The notes beneath the pieces are model-generated. The model saw nothing but the letters and a program-made list of their open reading frames with translations. It was not told where the DNA came from and did not search any database. Below, one piece after another: positions 1 through 7,209 of a DNA stretch of 23,783 nucleotides. The number at the start of each line of letters is the position of its first letter. Positions within the stretch are counted from its first letter, which is position 1. Position numbers and translations under genes: made by a program. Source of the DNA: JBCDBH01 sp039184055 (GTDB taxonomy: Bacteria > Acidobacteriota > Thermoanaerobaculia > Multivoradales > J023); the NCBI GenBank assembly GCA_039184055.1, contig JBCDBH010000046.1, positions 1-23,783 of the forward strand, given 5' to 3'.

Positions 1-7
1 CCGTCAT
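1..7 (-). CDS. Start of a gene cut by the left window edge
   Basis: An ATG on the minus strand at 7-5 is followed by ACG and then the window ends. It is preceded by a good ribosome binding site (AAAGGAG, minus strand, positions 20-14) with a 6-nt spacer. The gap from the HprK-like gene stop to this ATG is about 190 nt and contains a hairpin and a promoter-like sequence, so the gene is probably a separate transcription unit in the same orientation. Only two codons are visible, so no function can be given. Confidence 0.4.
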
Positions 8-35
8 GGGAAGCTCCTTTACGGCAATTTCATCG

Positions 36-64
36 ATTTTCCGCTACTCACTTAGCAGAGTCAA
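36..64 (-). promoter_or_regulatory. Sigma-70-like promoter candidate
   Basis: On the minus strand a TTGACT box (64-59) is separated by 17 nt from a GAAAAT box (41-36). This matches the consensus at 5/6 and 4/6 positions. It lies in a locally AT-richer stretch, 29 nt before the ATG at 7. It is suggested by sequence only; the sigma factor preferences of this organism are unknown. Confidence 0.35.
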
Positions 65-139
65 TATTCGTTTCTGTGGATTGGTGGGTAGGTACCTGGG
101 TGTCCGGAGCGCAAGCTCGGAGCCCGGATCGCGGTGCGT

Positions 140-179
140 GGCTCTCGATTGTCTTGGCTCCTTCGGCAAGACGAGAGCC
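140..179 (-). terminator. Strong hairpin after the RiPP operon, possible terminator
   Basis: GGCTCTC (140-146) pairs with GAGAGCC (173-179) and GTCTTG (151-156) pairs with CAAGAC (167-172), giving 13 base pairs with a 4-nt bulge and a 10-nt loop. It begins about 20 nt after the stop codon of the HprK-like gene. No T-run follows on either strand, so it may be a factor-dependent terminator or an mRNA 3'-end stabiliser rather than a classical intrinsic terminator. Confidence 0.4.
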
Positions 180-199
180 GAGCTCGAGGATGAAGCGGT

Positions 200-1129
200 T
201 TACGAACGGTCGGTTTGGGCGATGGCGGCGCGCAAGACCGGGAGGAAGCCGCCGTCGCGTCGAAACGTCAGAGCGAAGGTGGGGACGTCGCGAACGAGGT
301 GGGGAAGGAGATCGAGAAGACGCTGATTGTGGTGTGGATCAGCGTTGACAAAAGGGGTGCAGGTGACGAGAAGACCGAGCAGGGTCGATCTCGGGATGGG
401 CGCAATCGAGTTGTGATCACCCTTGATCAGACGGCATAGAGCGGCAAGTGGACGGGGTCGCGGCTGCCCGGGAAGAAGACCGAGATCACCAGCGGCCGGC
501 AGTTTCTCGACCATGGCCACGTCATCGAGCTGACTCAGTGCGTTGATGTCGTCCGAGAGGATGTCGAGACCCGCCTCGCGAGCCAAGGAGGCGATCGTCG
601 TTTTACCGTCGCCCGAGTGGCCGATACACATGACGACTCTGCCCGCGTCGAGAAACGCCGCGCTGTGCACGAGCACGGCGTCGGCGGCCAGTAGACGGTA
701 CGCCGCCACCACTCTGAAGACATTGGCGAACTGGCCACGGAACTCGCCATGATCGTCGGTCGCGGTCCACAGGGACGCAGTGGGCGTGGGCCATCGGTCG
801 AAGCGAGCGAGAAATCCTCGGCCGGCGAGTCGGACGCTGTCGGCCTGGTGATCGAGATCGAAGGTGTAGGCCCACTGCCATGGGCCGGCGACAAAGTCTC
901 GCGGATCGCTTCGGTAGACACGAAAGCGTAGGGGAGTGTGGCTCGAGGGCGTGACCTCGATCTCCCCGAAGATCTCACGGATCGCGGCGGCTTGATCGGC
1001 AGTGAGCTGTTCGATTCGAAAACGTTCGGAGGCGAATGCGAGCTCGAGGCTCAGCTCCCCCCAAGGCTCACCCGCGTGGCGAGCTGGGAAGAGATCTGGA
1101 TAGGTGAGATACGCCTCGGCGAAGGCCAT
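200..1129 (-). CDS. HprK-like P-loop kinase of a RiPP operon
   Basis: This 309-residue protein resembles the HPr kinase/phosphorylase fold used in several peptide-modification clusters. It carries a Walker A motif GHSGDGKTT at residues 170-178, a preceding LVHSAAF segment (153-159) typical of HprK-like proteins, and LSDDINAL (191-198), which matches the acidic SDD motif that binds metal in HprK. The N-terminal 140 residues are not recognised. HprK relatives in lasso-peptide clusters are known to phosphorylate the precursor C-terminus; here the substrate is not shown and the link is by neighbourhood. It is the last gene of the protease-precursor-PqqD-radical SAM operon, 36 nt after the radical SAM stop. 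The ATG at 1129 has only a weak ribosome binding site. A metabolic HPr kinase is unlikely because no HPr or PTS gene is near and the typical HprK N-domain is not evident. Confidence 0.8.
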   Translation of the reverse strand: MAFAEAYLTYPDLFPARHAGEPWGELSLELAFASERFRIEQLTADQAAAIREIFGEIEVTPSSHTPLRFRVYRSDPRDFVAGPWQWAYTFDLDHQADSVRLAGRGFLARFDRWPTPTASLWTATDDHGEFRGQFANVFRVVAAYRLLAADAVLVHSAAFLDAGRVVMCIGHSGDGKTTIASLAREAGLDILSDDINALSQLDDVAMVEKLPAAGDLGLLPGQPRPRPLAALCRLIKGDHNSIAPIPRSTLLGLLVTCTPFVNADPHHNQRLLDLLPHLVRDVPTFALTFRRDGGFLPVLRAAIAQTDRS

Positions 1130-1165
1130 GGACGATTCAGGTCTGCGAGGGCGAGCGGAGCGTGA

Positions 1166-2254
1166 TCACGAAACGACCGGTAGGAGCGAGCGGCGTTTGG
1201 CTGGTTTGCTCGCGTCGAGATCGGCGCGAAGATCGACATGACGACGCGCCTCCGGGTCGAGCCCGAGGGGATCGCCGGTTTTCTCGACGGCCAGTCCCAT
1301 ACAGTGTCCGAGTGGATCACCCATGGCTTCGCGTTCGTCACGCATTCGCCGCGCCGCGCGGTTGATCTCACGAACCTCTTCGAGATCGGACGAGCCTCCC
1401 TCCCAGATGTCGCGAATGCTCTGCTCGTGCAGATTGCCGATCGACCGGCGCCACTGGACGCAGGGGTAGACGTTTCCGTAGGGATCGACGGCGATACCCG
1501 CCGTGCCCGCGCCACAATTGGTTTCGACGCCGCTGGTCGGGGTGCAGCCGTCCGGGCCCTCCGAGTCGGCCCGCGTTTCCGAATCTGGGATACGACGATC
1601 GAGCGCGGCGTAGAGACGCTGAATGCCCTCCGAGGTGGGGGCGATTTGCAGCGGCGTGGTGTCGCCGTCATCCCGTGGCGTCACGGTGGGGTGGATCGCC
1701 ATCGGAAGCCCCAAGCGGTCGGTGAGCGCGAAGATGCCATCGATCTCGCTCTCGTTCCACACCGTCAAGGTGCAGTTCAACTTGATCCGCAAGCCGAGGT
1801 CTCGAAGCTCACCGAGGTTGGCGACCAGACGATCGAAGCTGCCCGGGATTCTCGTTTGGCGATCGTGAGCCTCGGCGGTCGCGCCGTGCAGACTGATCTC
1901 GATCACGAACGGGTCGATCTCGTCCTTGACCTGGCGGGCCAGGCGACCACGGAGGGCGTGGCCGTTCGATTTGATGCGGACGACGAAACCAAGTTGCCGC
2001 GCATGCCTGCCGAGCTCGAGAAAGGACGGATGCGAGAGTGGCTCACCTCCTGAGAGGGTGAGGTTCATCACTTGCATCAGAGCTAGGTCATCGAAGAACC
2101 GTAGCCACTGCTCGTCACGCAACGCGTGGCCGCTCAACGCGAGATCGTTGTAGCAGTAGAAGCAGTTGAGGTTGCACTTGTACGTCAGCTCGACCAGGGC
2201 CGAGAACAAGATGTTCTGGTTCCAGGTCTTGCGGATGATCGATTCGAGTGCCAT
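1166..2254 (-). CDS. Radical SAM/SPASM-like peptide-modifying enzyme
   Basis: A 362-residue radical SAM enzyme. The CxxxCxxC motif that ligates the [4Fe-4S] cluster binding S-adenosylmethionine is at C27, C31 and C34, followed by the GGEP motif at 69-72. After the barrel, C247 and C265 fit the SPASM pattern Cx(9-15)GxxxxC. Further cysteines are C237, C318 and C161. The usual CxxCx5CxxxC block of a full SPASM domain is missing, so one auxiliary cluster at most seems likely (Twitch-like). The family modifies ribosomal peptides by thioether or carbon-carbon bonds, or oxidises substrates. The gene starts 7 nt after a PqqD-like gene, which in turn follows a small cysteine-containing peptide, so that peptide is the likely substrate. 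The exact bond formed cannot be told from sequence. Confidence 0.88.
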   Translation of the reverse strand: MALESIIRKTWNQNILFSALVELTYKCNLNCFYCYNDLALSGHALRDEQWLRFFDDLALMQVMNLTLSGGEPLSHPSFLELGRHARQLGFVVRIKSNGHALRGRLARQVKDEIDPFVIEISLHGATAEAHDRQTRIPGSFDRLVANLGELRDLGLRIKLNCTLTVWNESEIDGIFALTDRLGLPMAIHPTVTPRDDGDTTPLQIAPTSEGIQRLYAALDRRIPDSETRADSEGPDGCTPTSGVETNCGAGTAGIAVDPYGNVYPCVQWRRSIGNLHEQSIRDIWEGGSSDLEEVREINRAARRMRDEREAMGDPLGHCMGLAVEKTGDPLGLDPEARRHVDLRADLDASKPAKRRSLLPVVS

Positions 2255-2261
2255 GGGCGGC

Positions 2262-2540
2262 TCAGCCGATAGGAAGAGGTTCGACGATGTCGCGATTGAG
2301 CAGCTCGTCGAGAAAGTGATCGAAGTCTCGTTCCAATTGAGGACGGTCGACTTCGAGCTCGTCGAGCAGAGTAGCGATCAGGTCGTCTGTCGAGGTCTGG
2401 GCGGTAAGGAGCTCCAGAATGCGAGCTCCCACCGCATTGAGCACGAGCACTTGCCCGCTGTTCTGACGCAAGACGACCGCGTCACCATCGACGACGCGAA
2501 AGCGCACGTCGGATTGGACGCGGTACCGGTCCTCACGCAT
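2262..2540 (-). CDS. PqqD-like RiPP recognition protein
   Basis: This 92-residue protein matches the PqqD family: residues 7-70 contain the beta-hairpin and winged-helix pattern, including VVLRQNSGQVLVLN and ILELLTAQTSTDDLIATLLDE. PqqD proteins bind the leader of a precursor peptide and present it to a radical SAM partner. The ATG at 2540 is chosen because the domain begins there; an upstream in-frame start would run through the precursor gene in another frame. It lies between the precursor (7-nt gap) and the radical SAM gene (7-nt gap), so the three are very probably co-translated. No cysteine is present, as is usual for this family. Confidence 0.88.
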   Translation of the reverse strand: MREDRYRVQSDVRFRVVDGDAVVLRQNSGQVLVLNAVGARILELLTAQTSTDDLIATLLDELEVDRPQLERDFDHFLDELLNRDIVEPLPIG

Positions 2541-2547
2541 GCTCGGC

Positions 2548-2724
2548 TCAGGTAAAGCCGACGAGACAGGTTGGATCGTCTTTCCCACCGGGGTTGGTGT
2601 TACACGAAGCAGCCATGGTCTCGACGGCGTCTTCGTAGATGATGCGAGGCGCTTCGTATGGTTGCTTGGATCGCGCGCGGTCCCGGACAAACGGCTCCGC
2701 GGCGTCTCGTTTACTGATGCTCAC
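2548..2724 (-). CDS. Candidate RiPP precursor peptide, two-cysteine core
   Basis: A 58-residue peptide starting with GTG at 2724. The basic N-terminal half ends in a PYEAPRIIYEDAVE segment (residues 22-35), which looks like the recognition part of a leader. The C-terminal part after about residue 36 holds the probable core, with C41 and C53, a GGKDD stretch between them, and a C-terminal Thr58. A very purine-rich ribosome binding site sits just upstream of the GTG. An alternative ATG at 2754, one base after the stop of the protease gene, would give 68 residues by translational coupling. The next genes encode a PqqD-like protein, a radical SAM enzyme and an HprK-like kinase, the standard setting for a modified peptide. 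I do not recognise the exact family; cleavage site and modification are unknown. Confidence 0.78.
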   Translation of the reverse strand: MSISKRDAAEPFVRDRARSKQPYEAPRIIYEDAVETMAASCNTNPGGKDDPTCLVGFT

Positions 2725-2725
2725 A

Positions 2726-2738
2726 CTTCCCCCCTTCC
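2726..2738 (-). promoter_or_regulatory. Ribosome binding site deciding the precursor start
   Basis: On the minus strand the 13-base purine run GGAAGGGGGGAAG ends two bases before the GTG at 2724. A GGAAGG core gives a normal spacing of about 8 nt, which favours GTG over the ATG at 2754. The strength of the site would fit a need for high precursor expression relative to the modifying enzymes. Confidence 0.5.
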
Positions 2739-2755
2739 ATTGTCGATACGCCATG

Positions 2756-5700
2756 TCAGCCTTGATTCTCCGGGCCTTCGGGGCCAGGAGCTTGTGGTGT
2801 CGGAGCGAGTTGAATTTTCAAGGCCGGGTCACCGAGCAGCTGGTACACCTCGAGCAACCATGTAGGCAGGCTGCCGGCCGAACCGCTGTGGTACGCGGCG
2901 ACGAGAGCGTCACCCAGACGGTCACCGTGGAGCAGGCCACGAAGGAACGTTTCACCCATGGATTCCGCGTAGCCGTGGGTAGACAGCCAGACGGGTGCCC
3001 AGACCGCGATCGCGCCTGCTTCGTCAGCAAGGACAAGATCCTCACCGAGCGAGTCGGCGAGGGGGAGTCCGAACATTCCGATGTGACAGCTCACGGCTGT
3101 GACGATCGGTGTGCGACCGACATTGGCGAGAGTCGCGACGTCCGCGGAGGTGAAGAGCATTTCGTCGGTGATGTTGGTCACACCACCGTGGCCGTAGAAA
3201 TTGAGCAAGCCGACACCCTGGTCGAGCGCATCGAAGAGGGTTTGGCGCGCCGCACCGACTTCCGCGGTGGCCAGATCGATGCTGGTCGTCGTAAACCGCT
3301 CGGTCGAGGTGTCGCGGAAGCGAGTCATGTCACTGCCGAACGGGCCGCCGTCATCCGGGTCGTCCGCAATCAACAGAAGCTCACTGGCCCAAGCCGGTTG
3401 CGCGGCATTCTCGTAGAGATCGAGCTTGGCGACATAGGCATCGATTTCGGCGCCGGTCAAGGCCGGCACGCGGCCGATGGCAACGTCGGGACGGCCATCG
3501 TCGTCGAAATCGGCGAGCGGCGTGTCGCTGGCGAAAATACTGCCCTCACCGGCTACGCGAACCGGAGGAATCAGATTGCCGCCCATGCCCAGATCATCGC
3601 GGTAGTCCCAGGTACCGGCTCCGGCGATCAGCACGTAGCGTGGCGGACCCTGCCACGTGCTCGACGCGTGAGCGAGAAAGGCGCCAATCTCCCGTGGATC
3701 GCTCACGCCGCCGTTCAGCTCGTCGTAGATGTCCACGACATCGACCACCAGGGTGGTCATGCCCTCGGCGCCACGCCGATCGGCGAGTGCCTGGGCCGAG
3801 GCCGCGAGCGAGGCCGACGTGATGACCAGGTACTCGGCATCGTGGTGACCGGCGAGCAGGTCGGATGCGAAGTCGGTTCGTAGGGTTGCCGGTGTCTTGA
3901 TCGCCGACGCCGCCACGACGAGGTGCTCGGCGTTCGGGCTGTCGATTTGCGTCACCACCTGGAACTGGCCTGGTTGCCGGCTCGCAACGGCCGAAACGGG
4001 GATTCTCACCGGTTGAAGCGGATTCGACAGGTCGTAGACGCGAAGGTCAGAGGTCGAGAAACCAAAGGCTTGCAGGTAGTCGAACCCGGCCGGGTCGGTA
4101 TGCAGCTGATCGCTCACCGCGAAGCGACGACGATCGTATTCCACGTCGAACCCATCGACCGCGACGAAACCGCTCGTGGCTTCCACGGTAATGATGTTGC
4201 TTTCGAGGAGCACACCGCTCGCGACAGCAAACGTCTTCGACTGGCGAGCGAACCCATCGATGTCGATCGTGCCGAGCTGGGTACCGTTCAAGCTCACCGA
4301 GACATTGTGAGTGGTCGCGGTGGCACCGAAGACATCCACCGTGAGCGAAGCGTCGGTTCCCGCCAGCGGAGTCGGGGTATCGACGGCGAAATCGACCGGG
4401 CCATTGCCGGCCGCGGCGAAATCCCAGAAGAAGATATCGCTCTCTGGATCGATCGGCGCCAGAGTGATCGGGCGATCGTCTTCTTCCATGCGGATCGTGT
4501 CGCGGAAGCTGGGCAAGACCGCATAGCGATGCCACGGTCGCTCGTTCGCGGTGGTCATGGCGATCCCGTTGCCGGCGGTGAGGCGGTAAACATTGTCACG
4601 AGTGAACGCGCTGTCGATGCCGACACCGTAGAACTCGAGCGCGTCGCCGCTCTCGGCGACCTGCCATGCGACCTCGGAGTCGTTGCGGTCGCGTAGCGAG
4701 AACGAGTGCGAGGCGAGCAGGCCAGCCATCGCGGTCGTATCGAGACCGAGCGCCGTGGCGATGTCGTTCGCGTCGACGCGATAGAGACCCGCTTCACGGA
4801 TGCCGATCATCAAGGCCTCGCCGGCTGGTGCCGGACCTGAAAGCACGGCACTGTCGGCCGCCGCGAGCCGATCCAAGTACGCGTCGGTCGGCGGATAGGG
4901 CGTGCTCGAAAACGCGGTGAGGCCATCGATGGCCAACGCGCCGTCACTCGGCTGATCCGCGGTGACGACATACGGGCCATGTGCTCGGCGGCTACCGTTG
5001 GCGTCGAGCTCGACGATCTGGTAGCGAAGCTCGCCGTCCCGTGGTGTCACCGCGCTGTCGAGCAACCGATAGACGCCACCGTGCGGCGAGTCGAGAAGAG
5101 CCATGAGCGGGCCTTGGCCGACTCGGACCGTGCCGGTTTCCGTGGCGCGATACACCTCGAAGCCGACTGTTTCCGCTTCCGCCACGGTCTTCCACTCGAG
5201 CTCCACACCACCGTTCTCGGCGGCTAGGGCACGTACGCTCGAGATCAAGACCGGGCTCGACAACTGAAAGTCAGCCTGGAGTGGGCAGATCTCACCGAAC
5301 TCGAATCGAGAACGACTGATCGACGGGCAGTTCCCGCCGACATCGGCATCGGTCAAACTATCGCTACAGGTCGTATCGATGAAGGTCGCGGTGGTTCCAT
5401 CACCGGTACCCGGGGCGCTGGTGAGCTCGATCGCACCCGCCGCGGTGGGGGTGAGATCGAGCTCATAGGTCATGGTGACCGTGCTGCCCGCGGAGACCAC
5501 ACCTGGATCGCAGGTAATCGTCCAGGGACCGGTGCCGGTTTGCGTGACTGTACCCGTCGAGCAGGTCTCGGACGCGGCTACGAAAGCGACCTGGGTGTCG
5601 TTCGGAACCACGGCACGGATGACGTCCGTTGCGTCGTCACCGAACTCGACGTCGCCGGGGCTGCCGGTCGGATTGGTAAAGGTGACCGTGACTTCGACGC

Positions 5701-6904
5701 GAGTCGTTTCGCCGATCCGAACCGGCGCGTTGCTGGTCGTCGTCCAGCTCTGCTCGAGGTGTGGACGTATGGGCGCGGCATCGGCGTCGGTCGGCAGATA
5801 GAGGCGGAAGGCTGGTTCACTGGCGCCTGGAGGCTGGCCGCTATAAGAGAAGTCGGAAAGTAAGACGACTCCGTAGTTGCCTTGGTTGGCATTGCCGCCA
5901 GAAAGGAACTCCTCGATTTGGATGTCGAGCTCCCAGATTCCATACTCGGCGCACAGCAGATCGTTGGTGAACGTGATCGGGTGGTCGACCCAGACGTCGT
6001 TGGCCGATAGGACGGCATTGAGAAACGTAAACGTGGTCGCGCCGTCGCGCGTGCTCAGGACGAGGGATTGGTCGGCCGAGCCTCCCGGGAAGGTGTTGGT
6101 GCTATCCCAGTCGAAATCGCTCAACGTAACGTCGCCGCCAGCATCGATGTAGGGATAGACCGTCCAGGTGTTGTCACCGTTGCCCGGGTTGAGGCCCACC
6201 ATGTAGTAGTCCTCGGAGTAGACCGGAATCTCGGTTCCGCCGGCACCCGCCGTACCGTCATGAACTCGCAGGCCGAAACCGTTGTTGTCACGCGCTTCGC
6301 CAGAGGAGGTCGAATTCACGGCGCTGGTGAGGTCGATCTCGATCAGCCAGTGACCCGCATCGGGGCTGGCGACCGTGTACAGCGTGCAGAAGGCGTCGTC
6401 GCAGGTATCCCAATCGCCGCCGTCGGCGGCGGTAGGAGCAAGTGGCGAGCTACCTGAGTCCGTGCACTCGTGAATCGGATCGGGATCGCCGACGAGCTCG
6501 TTCGCGACTTCGGTGCCATCGGGCTCTTCGACGCGGTAACGCGTGCAGGTGGTGAAGCCACCGTCGCGGTGACGGTCACGACCGTCTGATTCGCCGCCGT
6601 TGGCGTCGACGGTTCCCGTGCCGACGTCGGCGTCGTACAGCTCGATAGTGAGCGTACCGAGACCGGCTGGGACCTCGGCGTAAAAGCGATACACACGGTC
6701 GAGACCACTGCCGTTGGTCGAGCTGATGAAGTCACCGAAACCGGTGACGACGTTGGCGCCCTGAGGATGGATGTACTCGCCGCTCGCGGTACCCATTCCC
6801 GGGGTTCCGGCGGCCCAGGTGATGGCCGCGCAGGCAAGTAGACAAAGGCTGCTGATGACCAAGGTTCGGTAGCTGTGCCGGTGGCGAGTGTTGGCTGTTG
6901 TCAT
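2756..6904 (-). CDS. Secreted gingipain-like C25 cysteine protease
   Basis: A 1382-residue exported protein, numbered here from the ATG at 6904. A signal peptide covers about residues 1-32 (basic start, then LVISSLCLLACAAITWA). Residues about 400-520 resemble a DUF11-type surface repeat, about 550-655 a fibronectin III-like domain, and about 1020-1365 the peptidase C25 domain. The expected catalytic pair is visible as GHGG (His1239) and SCHIGMF (Cys1273), and the DxDxDGxPDxAIGR motif of this family is present. C25 enzymes cleave after Arg or Lys in the studied gingipains. No type IX secretion C-terminal domain is evident. The ATG at 6904 has GGAG 8 nt upstream; ATG 6910 and GTG 6958 are alternatives. 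The stop lies 31 nt before the RiPP precursor start, so the protease probably shares its transcript and may process the exported peptide, which is inference. Confidence 0.85.
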   Translation of the reverse strand: MTTANTRHRHSYRTLVISSLCLLACAAITWAAGTPGMGTASGEYIHPQGANVVTGFGDFISSTNGSGLDRVYRFYAEVPAGLGTLTIELYDADVGTGTVDANGGESDGRDRHRDGGFTTCTRYRVEEPDGTEVANELVGDPDPIHECTDSGSSPLAPTAADGGDWDTCDDAFCTLYTVASPDAGHWLIEIDLTSAVNSTSSGEARDNNGFGLRVHDGTAGAGGTEIPVYSEDYYMVGLNPGNGDNTWTVYPYIDAGGDVTLSDFDWDSTNTFPGGSADQSLVLSTRDGATTFTFLNAVLSANDVWVDHPITFTNDLLCAEYGIWELDIQIEEFLSGGNANQGNYGVVLLSDFSYSGQPPGASEPAFRLYLPTDADAAPIRPHLEQSWTTTSNAPVRIGETTRVEVTVTFTNPTGSPGDVEFGDDATDVIRAVVPNDTQVAFVAASETCSTGTVTQTGTGPWTITCDPGVVSAGSTVTMTYELDLTPTAAGAIELTSAPGTGDGTTATFIDTTCSDSLTDADVGGNCPSISRSRFEFGEICPLQADFQLSSPVLISSVRALAAENGGVELEWKTVAEAETVGFEVYRATETGTVRVGQGPLMALLDSPHGGVYRLLDSAVTPRDGELRYQIVELDANGSRRAHGPYVVTADQPSDGALAIDGLTAFSSTPYPPTDAYLDRLAAADSAVLSGPAPAGEALMIGIREAGLYRVDANDIATALGLDTTAMAGLLASHSFSLRDRNDSEVAWQVAESGDALEFYGVGIDSAFTRDNVYRLTAGNGIAMTTANERPWHRYAVLPSFRDTIRMEEDDRPITLAPIDPESDIFFWDFAAAGNGPVDFAVDTPTPLAGTDASLTVDVFGATATTHNVSVSLNGTQLGTIDIDGFARQSKTFAVASGVLLESNIITVEATSGFVAVDGFDVEYDRRRFAVSDQLHTDPAGFDYLQAFGFSTSDLRVYDLSNPLQPVRIPVSAVASRQPGQFQVVTQIDSPNAEHLVVAASAIKTPATLRTDFASDLLAGHHDAEYLVITSASLAASAQALADRRGAEGMTTLVVDVVDIYDELNGGVSDPREIGAFLAHASSTWQGPPRYVLIAGAGTWDYRDDLGMGGNLIPPVRVAGEGSIFASDTPLADFDDDGRPDVAIGRVPALTGAEIDAYVAKLDLYENAAQPAWASELLLIADDPDDGGPFGSDMTRFRDTSTERFTTTSIDLATAEVGAARQTLFDALDQGVGLLNFYGHGGVTNITDEMLFTSADVATLANVGRTPIVTAVSCHIGMFGLPLADSLGEDLVLADEAGAIAVWAPVWLSTHGYAESMGETFLRGLLHGDRLGDALVAAYHSGSAGSLPTWLLEVYQLLGDPALKIQLAPTPQAPGPEGPENQG

Positions 6905-7011
6905 CGTCATGGCTCCAAGCGAGGTGAGTACCTGCACGTTACGTAGATCGACGCTCACGCTCTGCTGGTCTGCGGCTCGTTGCGGCGCCCCTTAAAAAGA
7001 AATAGACGGAC

Positions 7012-7027
7012 GGTATCAGGTGATACC
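7012..7027. promoter_or_regulatory. Perfect palindrome, operator candidate for the RiPP operon
   Basis: GGTATCA (7012-7018) and TGATACC (7021-7027) form a perfect 7+7 inverted repeat with a 2-nt spacer. It lies about 110 nt upstream of the protease start in the longest gene-free stretch of the window (6905-7209). Its size and symmetry fit a dimeric repressor or activator site. No convincing -35/-10 pair was seen beside it, and no regulator gene is adjacent. Confidence 0.4.
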
Positions 7028-7148
7028 TTACACCTTTCTCTTTGACCTGTCATCCTGAAATAGTTGTAGACAAAGCGCAGTATTGCACGGCGCTTGGCAT
7101 CCGTTATTGAACCATTTGTCTGAGTCGATCTGTCCGGAAGCATGAACG

Positions 7149-7167
7149 CGAGCCACGTAGGGGCTCG
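7149..7167. terminator. Small GC-rich hairpin after the dehydratase gene
   Basis: CGAGCC (7149-7154) pairs with GGCTCG (7162-7167) around a 7-nt loop, 43 nt after the dehydratase stop on the minus strand. A second inverted repeat, TGAAGCC/GGCTTCA at 7182-7188 and 7206-7212, overlaps the dehydratase stop. Neither has a T-run, so termination between the dehydratase and the protease operon is plausible but not shown. Confidence 0.28.
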
Positions 7168-7209
7168 GTCATCACGGGAACTGAAGCCCTGATTGGCCAG
7201 AAAAAGGCT

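Noticed and set aside
2639..3883. 414-codon open frame on the plus strand
   Set aside because: It is antisense to the C25 protease, shows no domain, and is rich in Arg/Gly/Glu as expected of a mirror frame in GC-rich DNA.
6955..7143. 62-codon minus-strand frame upstream of the protease
   Set aside because: It has no ribosome site or similarity, spans the palindrome, and overlaps the longest possible start of the protease. A leader peptide cannot be excluded, but nothing supports it.
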